Source: Warburgia ugandensis
Taxonomy: Eukaryota > Streptophyta > Magnoliopsida > Canellales > Canellaceae
Length of the DNA: 64,000 bases
Direction of reading: 5' to 3'
Assembly: GCA_035236585.1 (NCBI GenBank)
Contig: CP141127.1
Span: 49,242,001 to 49,306,000, forward strand
Part shown: positions 1 through 12,027 of the stretch, in pieces
Layout of the letters: the number at the start of each line of letters is the position of its first letter
Numbering within the stretch: position 1 is the first letter of the stretch
Translations under genes and position numbers: made by a program
The notes under the pieces: model-generated
The model's database searches: none
Seen by the model: the letters and a program-made list of their open reading frames with translations, nothing else
What the model was told of the DNA's origin: nothing

Positions 1-251
1 TCCATTAGCACTAATGGAGAATCCCTCCTTTCTAGTCATAGTTTGAGTCTCTACACACTCCCTCTGTGCTTGCAAAACCTATTATGGGAAGAATAATCTT
101 ACAAACACATTGCCAATTACTCCCTTCACTTTTCTACTAAGTGCAACTGTTATAGCATTTGCCCTTCTTGGATAATATTAGATGGTGAAATCATAATCTT
201 TTAAATATTCCATCTAGTGTCATTGTCTTATATTTAGATCGCTCTACAGAA

Positions 252-282
<31 letters not shown>

Positions 283-1030
283 AGACTTGTGTAGTCTGTA
301 AATACTTCAAAGTTCTTGCCATACAAATAATATCTCCAAATCTTCAAGGAAAAAGCTACAACAACTAACTCCAAATCATGAGTATGATAGTTCACATCAT
401 GAGTCTTTAATTGCCTAGATGCATAAGAAATTATCTTCCCATGCTACATCAACTACATCCAAGACCCTTACCTAATGCATCACTATACGCCACAAAACCT
501 CCACTTCCTACTGACAAGTTAGTACTGTTGTCGAAATAGGTCTCTTCTTTACCTCCTGAAAACTTTGTTCTAATTATTCCATTTACACAAACTTCTTATC
601 CTTTTTGGTCAGCTGTATCATAGGTTGAGCAATGCTATAAAACCCTTCAACAAATCTTGTATAATATGTACCACAACCAAGGAAATTTTAATCTTTATCA
701 TGTCTTGGGTCTTTCCCAATTAATGATGGCTTCCACCTTGTTAGGATCGACTAGTATACCATCTCAAGAGATAACATGTCCTAGGAACTGCACATGCTCG
801 AGCCAAAACTCACACTTACTAAAGTTGGCATATAATTGGAGAGTCTAAGTATCCTCAGAATAATTCACAGATGTTCCCTATGCTCTTCCATGCTCCTAGT
901 GTAAATAAGATATCATCAATAAATACAATAACAAATTTGTCAAGATATTTTTGAAATACTCTATTCATTAAGTTCGGTAGAGTGTTGTCAGAAGATTGCA
1001 ACAAATATATAGGGAGCCCAAAATGGTTCT
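1..1030 (-). pseudogene. Ty3/gypsy chromovirus reverse transcriptase-RNase H remnant
   Basis: Read on the minus strand, this is the end of reverse transcriptase, RNase H and the start of the linker of a chromovirus-type Ty3/gypsy polyprotein. RT pieces include a segment like FVIVFIDDIL near 900-940 and KCEFWL..VQFLGHVIS near 740-830. The thumb (LTKKDKKFVW) lies near 570-630. RNase H pieces are YSDALGKGLGC near 465-500 and a linker ALSRK near 130-150. Several frames are needed and stops are present, so it is dead. There is no gag, protease, integrase or LTR attached. Its right end meets an unrelated gypsy remnant on the opposite strand at about 1.05-1.19 kb, so one probably inserted into or recombined with the other. 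The superfamily is clear; the clade (Tekay/Del-like) is less so. Confidence 0.85.
252..283. repeat. (AT)n microsatellite
   Basis: An AT run with one interruption sits inside the decayed RNase H region of the minus-strand gypsy remnant, evidence that the reading frame is no longer kept. Confidence 0.9.
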
Positions 1031-1189
1031 CTAATCATCCAAGTAACTTTGCCTCTCTAGGAACTAAAGTAGAGAGTATTAGCTTGGAGATTGACCTTGA
1101 ACTCCAAAATGTAGCGCAGGGATCAAAATTTGGTGAAGAGATGGGTTGTGGACTGTAGAACCTATATGAAAATTCAATAAAAAAACAAG

Positions 1190-3760
1190 TCGTGGTCCTT
1201 GGTGAAACAGAAGGGATTAACATGGGGATCAAAGGGGAGCCCAAAATAACTTACATTAGCAAAAACCTCTCCTTGTCTGAAAGAGAGAATCTGGCCTCTT
1301 TCCTTCTTGGCTATCAAGATTTCTTTTCCACTTCTTACAAAGAGATGTCGAGGTTCAATCCTGGCTTGGTAATCCATCATATTCCCATCCTTTATGAGGT
1401 CACTCCCACCCAGCAAAATTTGTGGAAAATCAAAGTGGAATGGGCAGTTAAGATTTGGGAAGAGTTTAAGAAGCAATTTTATGTTGATTGTCTATTGGTG
1501 GGAAAATACCTTATTTGGTTAGCCAACATTGTTTAGGTTCCGAAAAAGGACATGTGTGTATGAATTTGCATTGACTATTGAAACTTGAATGCTGCTAGAT
1601 TGAAGGTTTGTCATCCTTTGTCCAACATTGACATAGTCATTAACAACGTGACAAAGCATGAGATGTTGTCTTTTATGGATGACTTCTGTAACTACAATCA
1701 AATCTTGATGGTGGAAGAGGACAATGAAAAAAACATCATTCATAACTCCTTGGGGGACATTTTGCTACCGAGTGATGCTATTCAGACTAAAAAATGTGAG
1801 TGTCACATACCAACGAGCTATGATAATTTTGTTTCCCAACATAGTCCACAAGGAGGTGGGTGTATTATGTGGTTGACATGGCTGCCAAGTCCATCAAAAG
1901 GGAAGATCACCTCATGCATCTTCAAATGGTGTTCTAGCGACTCTGAAAATATCAATTGCGGCTTAATGAGGCTAAGTGCATGTTTGGGCTGCTATGGGAA
2001 AGCTAATAGGTTTCCTTGTATGACACTAGGGCATTGAGAACGATACGTCCATGATAAAGGCAATGGTGGATTTGTCACTACTAAGGAATGAGAAACTAGT
2101 TCGTGGTTTTCTTGGACGCATCCAATACATTAGCTAGTTTATCCAAAACCTCACTCCCATACATTCTCCACTCTTCAAACTTTTATATAATAATGCAAAA
2201 AGAGAATGGAACCATGAGCGTGAGGTCACCTTCATAAGATCAAGGAATGACTTCTTTGTCTGCCCATCCACGAGCCCCTAGCGGTCTAGCCATTGCCTAT
2301 ATACTTATCCATCGTGCCCTTTTCCGTGGGGTACTTGCTTTCACACTATGATGAGACAGAATGGCACGAGTAAGCCATCTACTACTTGAGCAAGAGATTC
2401 CTGGACTATGAACAATGATAAATTCCATTGGAAAAGATTTGCCCCAACTTAGTATGGGAAACCCAACGCCTATGGCACTATTCCCTTCCCACCAAATTTG
2501 GTTGATGGCTCGGATGGATCCCATGAAATATTTGTTTGAGAAGCCTATGCTTACTAGTCATATAGCTCGTTGATTGCTGCTCCTATCAGAATTCAACATC
2601 ATCTAAGGGCTGGCAATAGCGTCTCACTGGGCCGACCACCCAACATAGAGTAGTGCAACAACAAACGATGATTTTCTAAATGAAGGGATATTGTAAATCA
2701 AAGACGAGACCCTTGAAGAAGGGGGTGATCTAGATGATTGGTGGGTCATGTACTTTGATGGTGCTATTAATCAAGAGCGACACAACTTGGACCTGTATTG
2801 ATATCCCTCGAGGGCTTAACACTACCTGTAGTTGTCAAGCTCGATTTTGACTGCAAATCAATGAGGCCGAGTATGAAGACTATAGAGATTAATCACTCAT
2901 CAGATGCCAGATAAGAGTATATTGGAAAACAAGGGATGAGAAGTTGAAGTTGCACCATCAATACCTGGCCAAACTTAAAGGGCAATTCCAAGAAATCAAG
3001 TTTGAGAAAATGAAAAGGGAGATAAACATGTTTGTATATTCATTGGCCATGCTCTCCTCACCCCACACCATTCCAAAGAAGGTGCCTTATGGGAAATCAT
3101 TGTTTATAAACTAAAAGGACTAGCCTATTGCCTGCAAAAGGAGTCAAGGACCATTGAAAAGTCCCCTTCTGCACCAACATTAAGAGATTTTTGTAGTTTC
3201 AAATGTTACCTGAGAATGCCAAAGAGCGGAGTCAACTCAGCATTCAAAAGATGGAAATTAACTACGTGGGAATAGGGAAACAACTCTTCCATAGAGCTCA
3301 TGTCAGCTTGCTCCTCTTCTGTGGGTGAACAAGAGACCAACGAAATCATCTCCAACATCCATGGTGGTGCACATGGACCGCACATGAACCGACATGCCTT
3401 GGCAAGAAAGTACTTTGAATGGGCTACCATTGAATGATTTTGGAGTTGGACTATAACCAACATGTCAGAAATGCCTCCAATACAAAGTTTCCATGGACAT
3501 GGTATACTAGAAGAGAATATCTAGACCCTACAACAAGAAAGTGTGCGTCAGAGATTTTAGTGAAGATGATTTAGTTTTAAAGCAGTTCTACCTATCCAAC
3601 AAACTTGATCCACAGAAAGTTCAAGGTAATGTGGGAGGGCCCCTATGTGATCAAGAACGAACTTTCTAGATGTGCCCTCATATTGGCACGGATGGATGAG
3701 GAAGGAGAGGACAGGGTCAATGTTGACCATGTCAAGAGGTACTACAACTGATCCAAATGC
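1190..3760 (+). pseudogene. Ty3/gypsy Tat-lineage pol remnant (RT, RNase H, aRNase H, integrase end)
   Basis: On the plus strand, fragments follow the pol order of Tat-type Ty3/gypsy elements. The RT N-terminus (FFSTSYKEMSRFNPGLVIHH) is at about 1320-1380, WLANIV then a decayed VPKK at 1518-1545, and HEMLSFMDDF..YNQI at 1655-1710. LRGFLGRIQYIS at about 2100-2135 is the RT connection. RNase H follows at 2330-2560 (LDYE, LVWETQRLWHY, KYLFEKPMLTS-like). A second, archaeal-type RNase H with WWVMYFDGAIN lies at about 2740-2780, which is characteristic of the Tat group. The integrase end reads YNKKV.VRDFSEDDLVLKQF at about 3525-3590 and finishes VKRYYN at about 3745. Frameshifts and stops occur throughout, and the middle of integrase is not recognisable. 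Confidence 0.87.
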
Positions 3761-3848
3761 TATCCAAAGGATTGTTCTTGTATAGCTAAAAGTAGTTGTT
3801 CTTTATGGTTGGGCATTCTAGCGGTATGCCCGACCATTTATTTTCATT

Positions 3849-3895
3849 AAAAAGAAAAAGAAAAAAGGAAGAAAAGAAGAAAAAGAAAGAGAAGG
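3849..3895 (+). other. Purine tract, candidate polypurine tract
   Basis: A 47-base stretch of only A and G lies about 90 bases after the Tat integrase end. Ty3/gypsy elements prime plus-strand DNA from a purine tract just before the 3' LTR, so position and composition fit. No TG start of a 3' LTR is obvious right after it, so the role is inferred. Confidence 0.45.
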
Positions 3896-5430
3896 TTGGA
3901 TAGGAGTGAAGCGCAGATTCCAAATAAGAGCTTAATAGAATTGGAGAATCAGAGGACTATTTCCTTTCCTAAGGAGCCTTATCAGGAATATCTACAGCAT
4001 ACTTAACATGTTAGCTGAACTGTGCTCCAGTTCATATCTATGGAACCCCAACAAGGCAGCCCTGAACCATAAAGACATTGGTGTGGCTAGGTATCACCAT
4101 TGGTGTGGCTAGGTATCACCAAATATGGGAACTTGACCCTCAAAGAGAATCCCTTATGCAAGGCTGGGAAAAAATGGTTAGCAAGACATGGATTATGCAT
4201 GAGATCTAAAATTAGAAAGTGTGTTTGTGTAACATAGAAATAGAAAGTGGATGACTATGGAAAGATTGAAAGAGAAGATGCTGGAGTGAAGGAAAGTGAA
4301 TGATGCAACCTACCTAGCATGGAAAGTTCCATGTGTGCATATATTGAAGTGTGTGTGGGTTTTTCAAATTTAGAAGGCATGATGATTATGATCTAAATGT
4401 GTGAACTATAATTCTAGTGATGAAATTCTAAATTGGAAATGCATTATATATTTAAGAAGTTAACATGGATGAAGTTTTTAAACTAATCCTAGCATGTATA
4501 CAAAGGGAAATAGCAAGTCAAACATGAGTTTCTAAATTAGAAAAGTGCTAATTCTAAACTAGGAAGATGCTAGATATAAGAATCTACCATGCAACTAGTC
4601 TCTAAAATGGTTCTAAATTAATCCTAAAACATTCCTAATATAAAGGGAAAGCAATTTGAAAATTTTCTAAAACTAAAAAGCTAGGAATCTAAGTTCTATA
4701 CATGCAATCTAAAATCAGAAACAATCCTACTTCTAAATTAGGAAAGTGCTTAAAACATGAAAACTATGGAAGCTAAATGGAAAGATATACAACAAATTAA
4801 ATCTATAAAGTAAAAGACAACCTAACTCCTACATATAAATTTGAAAAAGATGCACCATCCAAATTTGGATAGAATGTGTTAAAATTCTAACTCCTACATG
4901 CTTGCAAAAATATTCTAATGGAATGGAAAATTGATCGTGCATCTACTCTACTCTAATATGAATGAATCTGCTATACTTTATATGAACTACAGAGCAAATA
5001 AAGATGAGAAAATAACATGCAAAACTAAGATAAATCTAAATGGAAATATGCGTGTAATTACATGTAACATGAATGCTATGCACACATATACTTTAGCCAT
5101 ATAAGTAAACAAAATCTAAATGAATGTATGCTAGGAAAAGGTGAATGGAAGATATATAAGATGGTAAAGAAAGAAAAAGAAAATAAGGAAAAAAGGAATT
5201 GGAACTTAAGTTGAGACCCCACCTTTATCTCCAAAGGATTTGAACATGGAAGCTTATAGGGAGCTTGGGTGAGGGTGATCTTCCTCCCTTTGCTTCTTCT
5301 TTGATTTATCCATGAACTCTATGGAAATTTGAAAGATCCCTAATTATTCAAAACACTCCTACTTATAGATTTCTAGTAAAGGGGTTAACATTGGGACACA
5401 ATAGACACTAGAGTTTTTGTTTTGGTGGGA
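3896..5430. other. No gene seen; AT-rich repeat debris
   Basis: No coding fragment is recognisable on either strand. The stretch is rich in CTAAATTNGGAAA-like wording that resembles the LTR at 7719-10580 in composition. A minus-strand TATA-like site (CTATAAGTAGG, about 5359-5369) and the wording around it look like a decayed minus-sense LTR promoter, but no LTR ends could be found. Confidence 0.4.
4077..4120. repeat. Perfect 2 x 22 bp tandem duplication
   Basis: The unit ATTGGTGTGGCTAGGTATCACC-type (22 bases) occurs twice with no mismatch (4077-4098 and 4099-4120). In otherwise decayed sequence this indicates a recent slippage or repair event. Confidence 0.95.
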
Positions 5431-5439
5431 CCACATTAA

Positions 5440-6829
5440 AATTGAAGATTCGCTGTTTTTAAAATTTCATGGTAGTCAATAAATATCCTCCACCTTGAAA
5501 TATGAGGCACTGCTAACATGATAGCATAAAAGACCATCATGAAGTTTGTTGGATCATAAACAAATGAATGGTCTCCTTTTTCACGAAATTGAGGGATAAT
5601 GGTCCCCATAGCAATCAATGCATGTTTTTCCTCCTTCTCCCATATATTTTCCTAAAACTAGGGTATAAACTGACTATGCACTTCCCTAAAATGTTTTTCT
5701 TGATCTAATGGAGGCAGAGATATGGTGGATTTTAAACCCATGGTGTCTTCTAATGTATACCCTTGAGTTGGTTGATATGGGGTTAGGACATTAATGGGTG
5801 CTTTTCTTCTTGATCTTTAGAAAATGGTAAGGTTTTAGGTAGACTTATATTATTATCTGGAATTTGATCAAATAAGGTCTGTAGGTCCCAATTAGGTGCA
5901 TCTTCTGCACTGGATGGCTCAAATTAAATTTCAGGATATGTGGGGTTTCTACTTAGTTTTGCCATTGAGAATTGTCCATTAAAGGCTCAATGTTTAAACA
6001 TTCATTCTCTTCATCAATGGATGTCTAGTCATCATAATCATAAAAAGGATCAGGAGATGACTTGAGTGGATATCAGTTGGAGGTTTGCAAAGATGGTTGT
6101 GGACTTTGTGGCTTAGAATGATCACAAGATATTTCCATCCTCATATCCCTAATAATGGGCAAGGATATAGATGGTAATTCCCACCTTGAAATTCTTTTAA
6201 GGGTTTTTTCACTCTCCTCCCTCATTTATTTCCTTTCCTTAATTGCTTTTTGAGTTGATTCCATATATATCCTAATGGTTTCTTCAAATGATTATTTCCT
6301 TTGTTATGGAGGAAATAACTCGTATGGCATTAAGGTATTATGAAAAGATTAATCAGCTGGAACCATGATGGTTGTCCCTAATATGGTTGTTATTCTTGAG
6401 ACCATGTTTGTTTATGATGCTTAGCCCATCCATCAAAGTCCTAATAGTGTGTATCAATATAATAATGATTGCTAGGTTTAGGGAATACAATGTGTGCATC
6501 TACTTGCTCCTGATAGTATTCATTGTAGGTGGAGCTGGGTGGCCAAGAAATAGGCGATATTATGGGTTAGAATAGGTATAGGAATTGTCTTACTAAGATA
6601 ATTGATATCAGTTAGTGTCTAACCTAAAAGCATTGAGCCTATTCATCAGACTTTCCATCCTCTCTGTCGTAGCAGCCATTCTATCAAATGTATCGAACGG
6701 ATCAAGAGTATCCATTGATTCTTTCTCATACATATCCTCATAATGTAATGGCAGAGGAGTGAAGTAGTATGACATTGGTGGTAGACCATCCCCTACTTGG
6801 TAGGCCATTACACTCAACTTTACATGCAA
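5440..6829 (-). pseudogene. Gag-like remnant of the minus-sense LTR element (not firmly recognised)
   Basis: The minus strand has coding character in several frames. A 73-residue open piece at 6608-6829 holds MSYYFTPLPLHYEDMYEKE, then DPFDTFDRMAATTERMESL, a likely coiled coil with Met/Leu heptads. At about 6290-6180 another frame reads EETIRIYMESTQKAIKE followed by an acidic, Pro/Ser-rich stretch down to about 5980. Such coiled-coil and low-complexity segments are usual in the second half of Athila/Tat-type gag. It lies downstream, in sense, of the LTR and primer-binding site at 7699-10580, where gag is expected. I cannot match it to a named domain. Stops and shifts show it is broken. Protease and RT of the same sense are missing to the left. 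Confidence 0.45.
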
Positions 6830-7079
6830 CGAAGTAAATCATTGTATATAAGGAGTGAGTACATTTTTATTTTTTTCCTTTATTTTATGAAAATTTAATT
6901 AAAAACCCTAACTAAATGATGCATACTAATTAAATGTGACTCCTAACTCTAAATGATACATAATCAATCCCTAGTAGTCCACTAACAATCTGAATTATTG
7001 ATCTTTGATAATTTCTAGTGTGGTAGCTTTTAGACCTAAATCTAGATAGCTCCTCCTTTTGTCTAGGATTGATCATTGC

Positions 7080-7430
7080 TTACTAGTTAGGTTCTACTTT
7101 AAAATGGTTTATACAATTCTCATGGAAGGAGGCATTTATACCTCAACAACCATCTATGAAAGGCATGGGAAAATCACTTGGATTTGCATGCCCACTATAA
7201 CGATGATGCTCAGAAGCCACTAGAGTGACAATAGATCTTCTCCTTCTAAAAGGATCCTACAAGCTTGAAACCCTAAGTCTGTTGCTACTTGATTTTAAAT
7301 TAAGCTTTCAAGGGTTGCGATCATGAACATACAAAGAATTGATTTGATTACCTAGGTGACCCAAGTATCTAGTGACAAAATCCAGTTCTTATCTTACAAG
7401 GGTTCCTATGGGGCCCTTACTAACATTATG
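7080..7430. repeat. Repeat block shared with 31240-31460
   Basis: This block aligns by eye with 31240-31460 in the same direction. Shared wording includes AAGGAGG..TT..ACCTC, GGGAAAA(T/G)CACTTGG, CCC(A/C)(C/T)TATAAC(G/C)A and CA(G/C)(A/T)(A/G)(G/T)CCACT(A/G)GAGTG. Here it sits in the leader of the minus-sense element; the other copy is inside the solo LTR at 29409-33862. The two elements therefore exchanged or share a module. Confidence 0.7.
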
Positions 7431-7698
7431 TTCCATCCACAATAAAGTAATAAATGTTCAATGCAAGTACAAGTAAGTAAACTAATGCAACATATATGCT
7501 ATCCAACTAAGGGTTAGATAGGTGCAATTTAGTGCAACAACCCTAAATAAGATGCAACAAATAAGATGAATGACCCTAAACTATATGAGCTATTCTACCA
7601 GCCAAGATGCAATTATACTAAATGCATCTACACTAAGAAAATAAAAAGAGAGTGAAGAAGGCTTACAGTGAGGTTTTTGATATGATCAAATGTGGTCC

Positions 7699-7718
7699 TC
7701 CATACCCCACAGTTGCCA
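7699..7718 (-). other. Candidate tRNA primer-binding site
   Basis: Directly next to the LTR end, the minus strand reads TGGCAACTGTGGGGTATGG. This is close to the TGGCGCCGTTGCCGGGGA site (tRNA-Asp type) used by many plant Athila/Tat elements, allowing for CpG decay and a 2-base deletion. Its exact abutment to the ..CA end of the LTR is the main support. Confidence 0.55.
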
Positions 7719-10580
7719 TGTATTAATACAACCCAATTAAAATTGAATAAAGAAATTGCAAGTTACAATGGGGCCTCACTATAAGTTCACACAAAAGGAA
7801 GGAAAGAAAAACTAATCTAGGAAGGCATATAAATTTGATGAAGCTTTGGCCCACTAGATCACCATCGCTCCCTTGCCAAATTCCCCTCGCACAAAAGCAA
7901 TGAAGATGAATCAATTGATGAGGAATTAGCAAGATATGTAAATGCAATGAAAAAATCCAAATTTAATGCAACCTAAAACTACAACTAAAGATAAACTATC
8001 CAAATAAAAATCCAAGCACAAATCCTTTTCGATTTCCTAGTAATAGCTCCAAAAACTTGGTGTAGCTTTAAAATTTATTCATAAGCACACAAATCATAAT
8101 ATTGCATGCGAGAGAGGTCAAATCATGAGGAATCTCACAAATTTGTATTTTAGATGGATCTTACTTAAAGTACTTGACTTCAAAGAGAGAGATTGAATTA
8201 ATTTGAATTTAAATTAGAAAAGTAATTGCATGAAATTAGTAACTACAATTAAAGGAAATTTTCAAAATCTAATAGTTCCTAATCCTAAAACTTTCTAAAG
8301 ATAGAACTTTCTAAAAGTCAAAAAGTGAGATTTCTAAACTTAAATTAATATGTAAACAACTAAATAACTATTGATAAAATAATATTAAGCAATATTCATA
8401 GAAAAAAGTAACCTAGTACCATGTGCATGACCCATGGATTATGCGCGTGGGTCACAGGTTGAAAGGTGACCAAATTTGATGCTCTAAATGAAAACTAACA
8501 TGCAAACTGAGCTATGAACTCATTAAATAACCTAGAAATTTAAATTATTTCCTAAGGATTGAAACCAATAAGATGTTTAGATGGATGGAAACAAAGCATA
8601 AAGATTAAAGGGAGAAATTTCTAGATTTCAAGCACTTAGAACTTAATCAAATCACGCATATAAAACAACTAAAACAATAAATTTTATGCAATATAATAAC
8701 CTAGATCTAAATTAATTTAATAATAGAAATATTCAATAACATGAGTCCTTAATGAATTTTATTGAATTAATGCCAAATTACATCAAAATTCTGTGCATAG
8801 AACAAGCGTATAAAATTTGAAATTGTGTAGGAAACTAAGCCCTAAAACCTAATCTAAATAGAAAAAAAAAATCTCAATATAAAGCTTTCAATTTGTAGTA
8901 CTATGACATGCAATTAGAACCTAGAATGGAATTCAAGAGAAAAGATGGTTTGGATGATGAACTAACTATGGAAAGAAAAAATGCTAGAAACTAAGTGGAA
9001 TTGAAGGAGAAAAACTTGAAATTTCTGAGGGGGAAAGCATGACGCAAGCTATTTATTCTCTGGGCTATCACTACCAGAGAAGAATTAACTTGAATTTTTA
9101 GATAATAAGCAAGAAAAACTAATCAAAGTGAAGTAAAGAAAAGAAAAGAGGGAAAGCTAACTGAAATGATGAGCGAAGAACTTGAAAATAAACAATTGGA
9201 AACTAAGGCAGTGAAACTAAACTATGAAAGAAAACTACTAACCTGAATTGGAGATCAAACAACCAAAGAAATAACTAAAAGTCTAAAGGAAGAATAGCAC
9301 CAAAGAAAACCAAAGTCTAGCTCTAAAGACAAACAAGCAAAGAGTGCAATATTTCAAGGCTGTCTCACCTAACCTCTATTTAGAAAAAAGCTTTAGAAAC
9401 CTTTGGATATATATAGATGTTTTAGCTTGCAATTTAATAATTATTTAATCTAAGGAAGAGGTCGAGATCTAAATCTAGGGCTAAGGTAGAGTTGAAAGGG
9501 GAAAAGTTAGGTAGAGATAATGTAATAAGGATGACATAAGAGAGAGACATGATTGGCTGGTTTCTAAATTAGGAAAGGGGGAGGCATCTTTTTCCTTGAA
9601 TGGTAAGTAGCTCTCTACCCTCCTAATTGGATGGTGATTGGCTGGTGGTAAGAGTGGGGGAGTAAGAAAGAATTAAAGATGGAAATTTTGAAAGAAAACT
9701 AGGGTTTTGCCATGTTTGCATGGACTTCCATCTAGGGTTTCCTAATTAGGAAACCACTTGAATTTTACCAACTAAGCAAGGAGAGGGCATCCTCTTCTAG
9801 GAAGGTGGCTCCCTCCAGTTAAAAACTTGGAAACCTAGGGTGAATGGTTGATTAAGGTTAGCAAATGGATTAGGAATATGGGGTTTTCTCTCTTTATGGG
9901 TCCCTCAATGCATGATCATCTTACCTTTTACATTAATCTCAAAATCTCTTGAAAATCACACTTTTAACATAGGAAAGTTGCTTGAATTGATGCTCCAATC
10001 GTGTAGCTCCAAGTGGCACTCCTCCTTGGCTTGATGGTTCATTTGTTGGTGGCTTGAATGGCTTCAATGTTTGGCTTAGGCTTGAGTAGCTTATGTGGCT
10101 TATCACCCTTTTTCATGGCTTTAATGTCATAGGTGTCTTGAATGGCTCGCATGCAAAGGTGGTGAAAATGCATGGCTTAGGCTTGGGTCAATTTCTAGTC
10201 ACCTTTTGCTTCTCCAATTGCTTCTTTTCATGCTTGAGGATGATCATGATTCTTGATTAATCTTTATATGATGTTAATTGAGCTTTAGCTTGATCTTTTA
10301 CTCTTGATCTTCAATTCTCATTCCGATCAATCTCAACCTTTGGATCATCTTTACAATACCTACAAAAGGAAAAAAAAAAAAAACTAATTAAATCGTAAAA
10401 ATATGGTCATTCATATACTTACTCTATATTAGCTTCTAAACCTACAAAATTTTACATTTTTTAATTATTAAGTTTGCAATGCATGTTATAATTTTTAGCC
10501 AAAAATAGTAATTTAATTTTATAAGTTATAAAACATGGGAAAATAATTGGGTATTATTTATACAAATTGAACACTTATCA
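7719..10580 (-). mobile_element. LTR of a Tat/Athila-type Ty3/gypsy element, 2862 bp
   Basis: In the minus sense the sequence opens TGATAAGTGTTCAATTTG at 10580 and closes ..TTAATACA at 7719, giving the TG...CA ends of an LTR. A primer-binding-site-like sequence follows the CA end directly. TGATAAGTG is a familiar LTR start in plant Tat/Athila elements. A TATA-like string (CTATATATATCC, minus, about 9405-9416) lies about 1.17 kb into the LTR. Internal sequence to the left is gag-like. No second LTR is seen, so this is the 5' LTR of a truncated element. The interior also has an A-run (10369-10384). Confidence 0.65.
9405..9416 (-). promoter_or_regulatory. TATA-like box of the LTR
   Basis: The minus strand reads CTATATATATCC followed about 90 bases on by an unbroken leader-like stretch. 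It is the only clear TATA string in this LTR and is in the expected sense for the gag-like remnant downstream. Confidence 0.4.
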
Positions 10581-10587
10581 CAATAAA

Positions 10588-10733
10588 AGGAAAAAGTACA
10601 ATCATCTTCCCTAAATGACCACTTTCAAACACTTTATTCCCTATCTACAATTTAATCCTTGAACTAATGAAATTGTTTTTAGCTGTTAATCCTTCAATAT
10701 ATGGATGTGAGTTTTGGGCCCACCCACTATAAT
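10588..10733 (+). repeat. Left terminal inverted repeat of the Pack-MULE
   Basis: Pairs with 12028-12176 over about 145 bases with scattered mismatches and small gaps. Confidence 0.8.
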
Positions 10734-11083
10734 TTAAATTTAAAATTTATTTTTCTTTTGTATTTTTTATAATTTTTATTTAAAGACAAAGTTTTAAGGA
10801 AATAAAAATGCTTTATGCCCCTTTCTACTCCAAGTAAATTTCACATACATACACAAAGTGAGAAAGAGTTGGATTCAATCCCATCATCTTTCTTCTTATT
10901 TTAGCCAAACACCAAATGCAATAAATCCCAGATGGGTTTGAGATTTGGACCTTGGGTAGTTTTAAATTGGGTTTTGTAAGGTTTCGGATTTTGAGATTTG
11001 GGGTGTAAATATTTGAGGAGATTTATGAAGGTTTAGGCTTGTTTTTTAATTTAGGCCTCGTCCTCTCTTATGATTCTAGAGAA

Positions 11084-11890
11084 ATGACTCCAACTCTTGA
11101 TTTATTTGACTAGTGGACAAAGAAAATGAGGGAATTAGAACTATTGCAATGACTTTAGGGAACCAAACCTCTTGGTTGTGGAGATCAATGACCTGAATTT
11201 TGGATTGCTGAAAGTGGAAAAGGACCTGGAGAAGAATGCAAAGTACCTCAATTGGATTTTGCTTCTTACAGCTCATAGAGTTCTTGGTTATATTACTTGA
11301 GTAACTAATGAGTCAAGTACAAGAAGACCAAACCTAGAATTGAAGGTGATCCATTCAAATATGAGGATCTAGAAGGTCCTAGCTATGAGTACCCCATGGT
11401 TCTTATTCCAATATAGAAGTAAACTAGTGAATTGAATATCAAGTGGTTTAGATGTGATAGTTTTGAGTGAGTGATCAAATGAAAGGTTACCAAATTAAGC
11501 TAGATGGGTGTCAACATCTTCTATTGCCGTGGCTTGGTTAGAATCCATTATAAGTTTAGGAATCTCAAGTTTGCTATGAACTATGACTATGTCAATGGGT
11601 ATGAGATTGTTGCAATCTTTCATGAAGATTCCAAACCATATCCATATATTCTAAATCAAATAGTTTCACATTTTTAAGATAAAGAAACACCCTTTAATGG
11701 GACTTTGTGAACAAAGATGAGAACTAGTTAACTTCTCATAAGAATATCAATCTATGCTTTCACTTTGAGGTGGGGCAGTATGTTGATGGCATGTTCTTGA
11801 ATTTTAGTTTTAATGGCATTGCTAGTATTTGGAGAATTAAGACTTTGGAGGTTGGCTAGAGAGCAACTATAGAGGAGATGACATTTTAGT
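11084..11890 (+). pseudogene. CSLC: Captured cellulose synthase-like C (CSLC, xyloglucan backbone synthase) fragment
   Basis: CSLC proteins are Golgi GT2 enzymes that make the beta-1,4-glucan backbone of xyloglucan. The fragment begins at the native start (MTPTLDLFD-stop-W, family MAPTLDFSDWW). It continues VVEINDLNFGLLKVEKDLEK then NAKYLNWILLLTAHRVLGY at about 11175-11300. The first membrane region is deleted and sequence resumes TKPRIEGDPFKYEDLEG and YEYPMVL at about 11325-11405. GVNIFYCRG, NLKFAMNYDYVNGYEIVAIF and a decayed DADFQP follow at 11500-11640. [40 protein letters not shown] and ATIEEM run from about 11700 to 11885, where homology stops before the QXXRW region. No intron is seen. 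Stops, shifts and deletions rule out a working enzyme. It lies wholly between the two inverted ends. Confidence 0.85.
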
Positions 11891-12027
11891 TCATACCCAC
11901 CTTAGTGACGAAGAAATAGGAGAAGAAGAAATGTTATGACTTAAATTAGCCTATGAAGAAGAAGCACTCTCTCTCTTTCCCACCCTACAATTTAGCTGGA
12001 TAATAAAGGAAATTTAGCCTTTATAGT

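Noticed and set aside
1190-10580. Reading the Tat pol (plus) and the LTR at 7719-10580 as one element
   Set aside because: The primer-binding site and gag-like remnant show the LTR is minus sense, opposite to the pol remnant.
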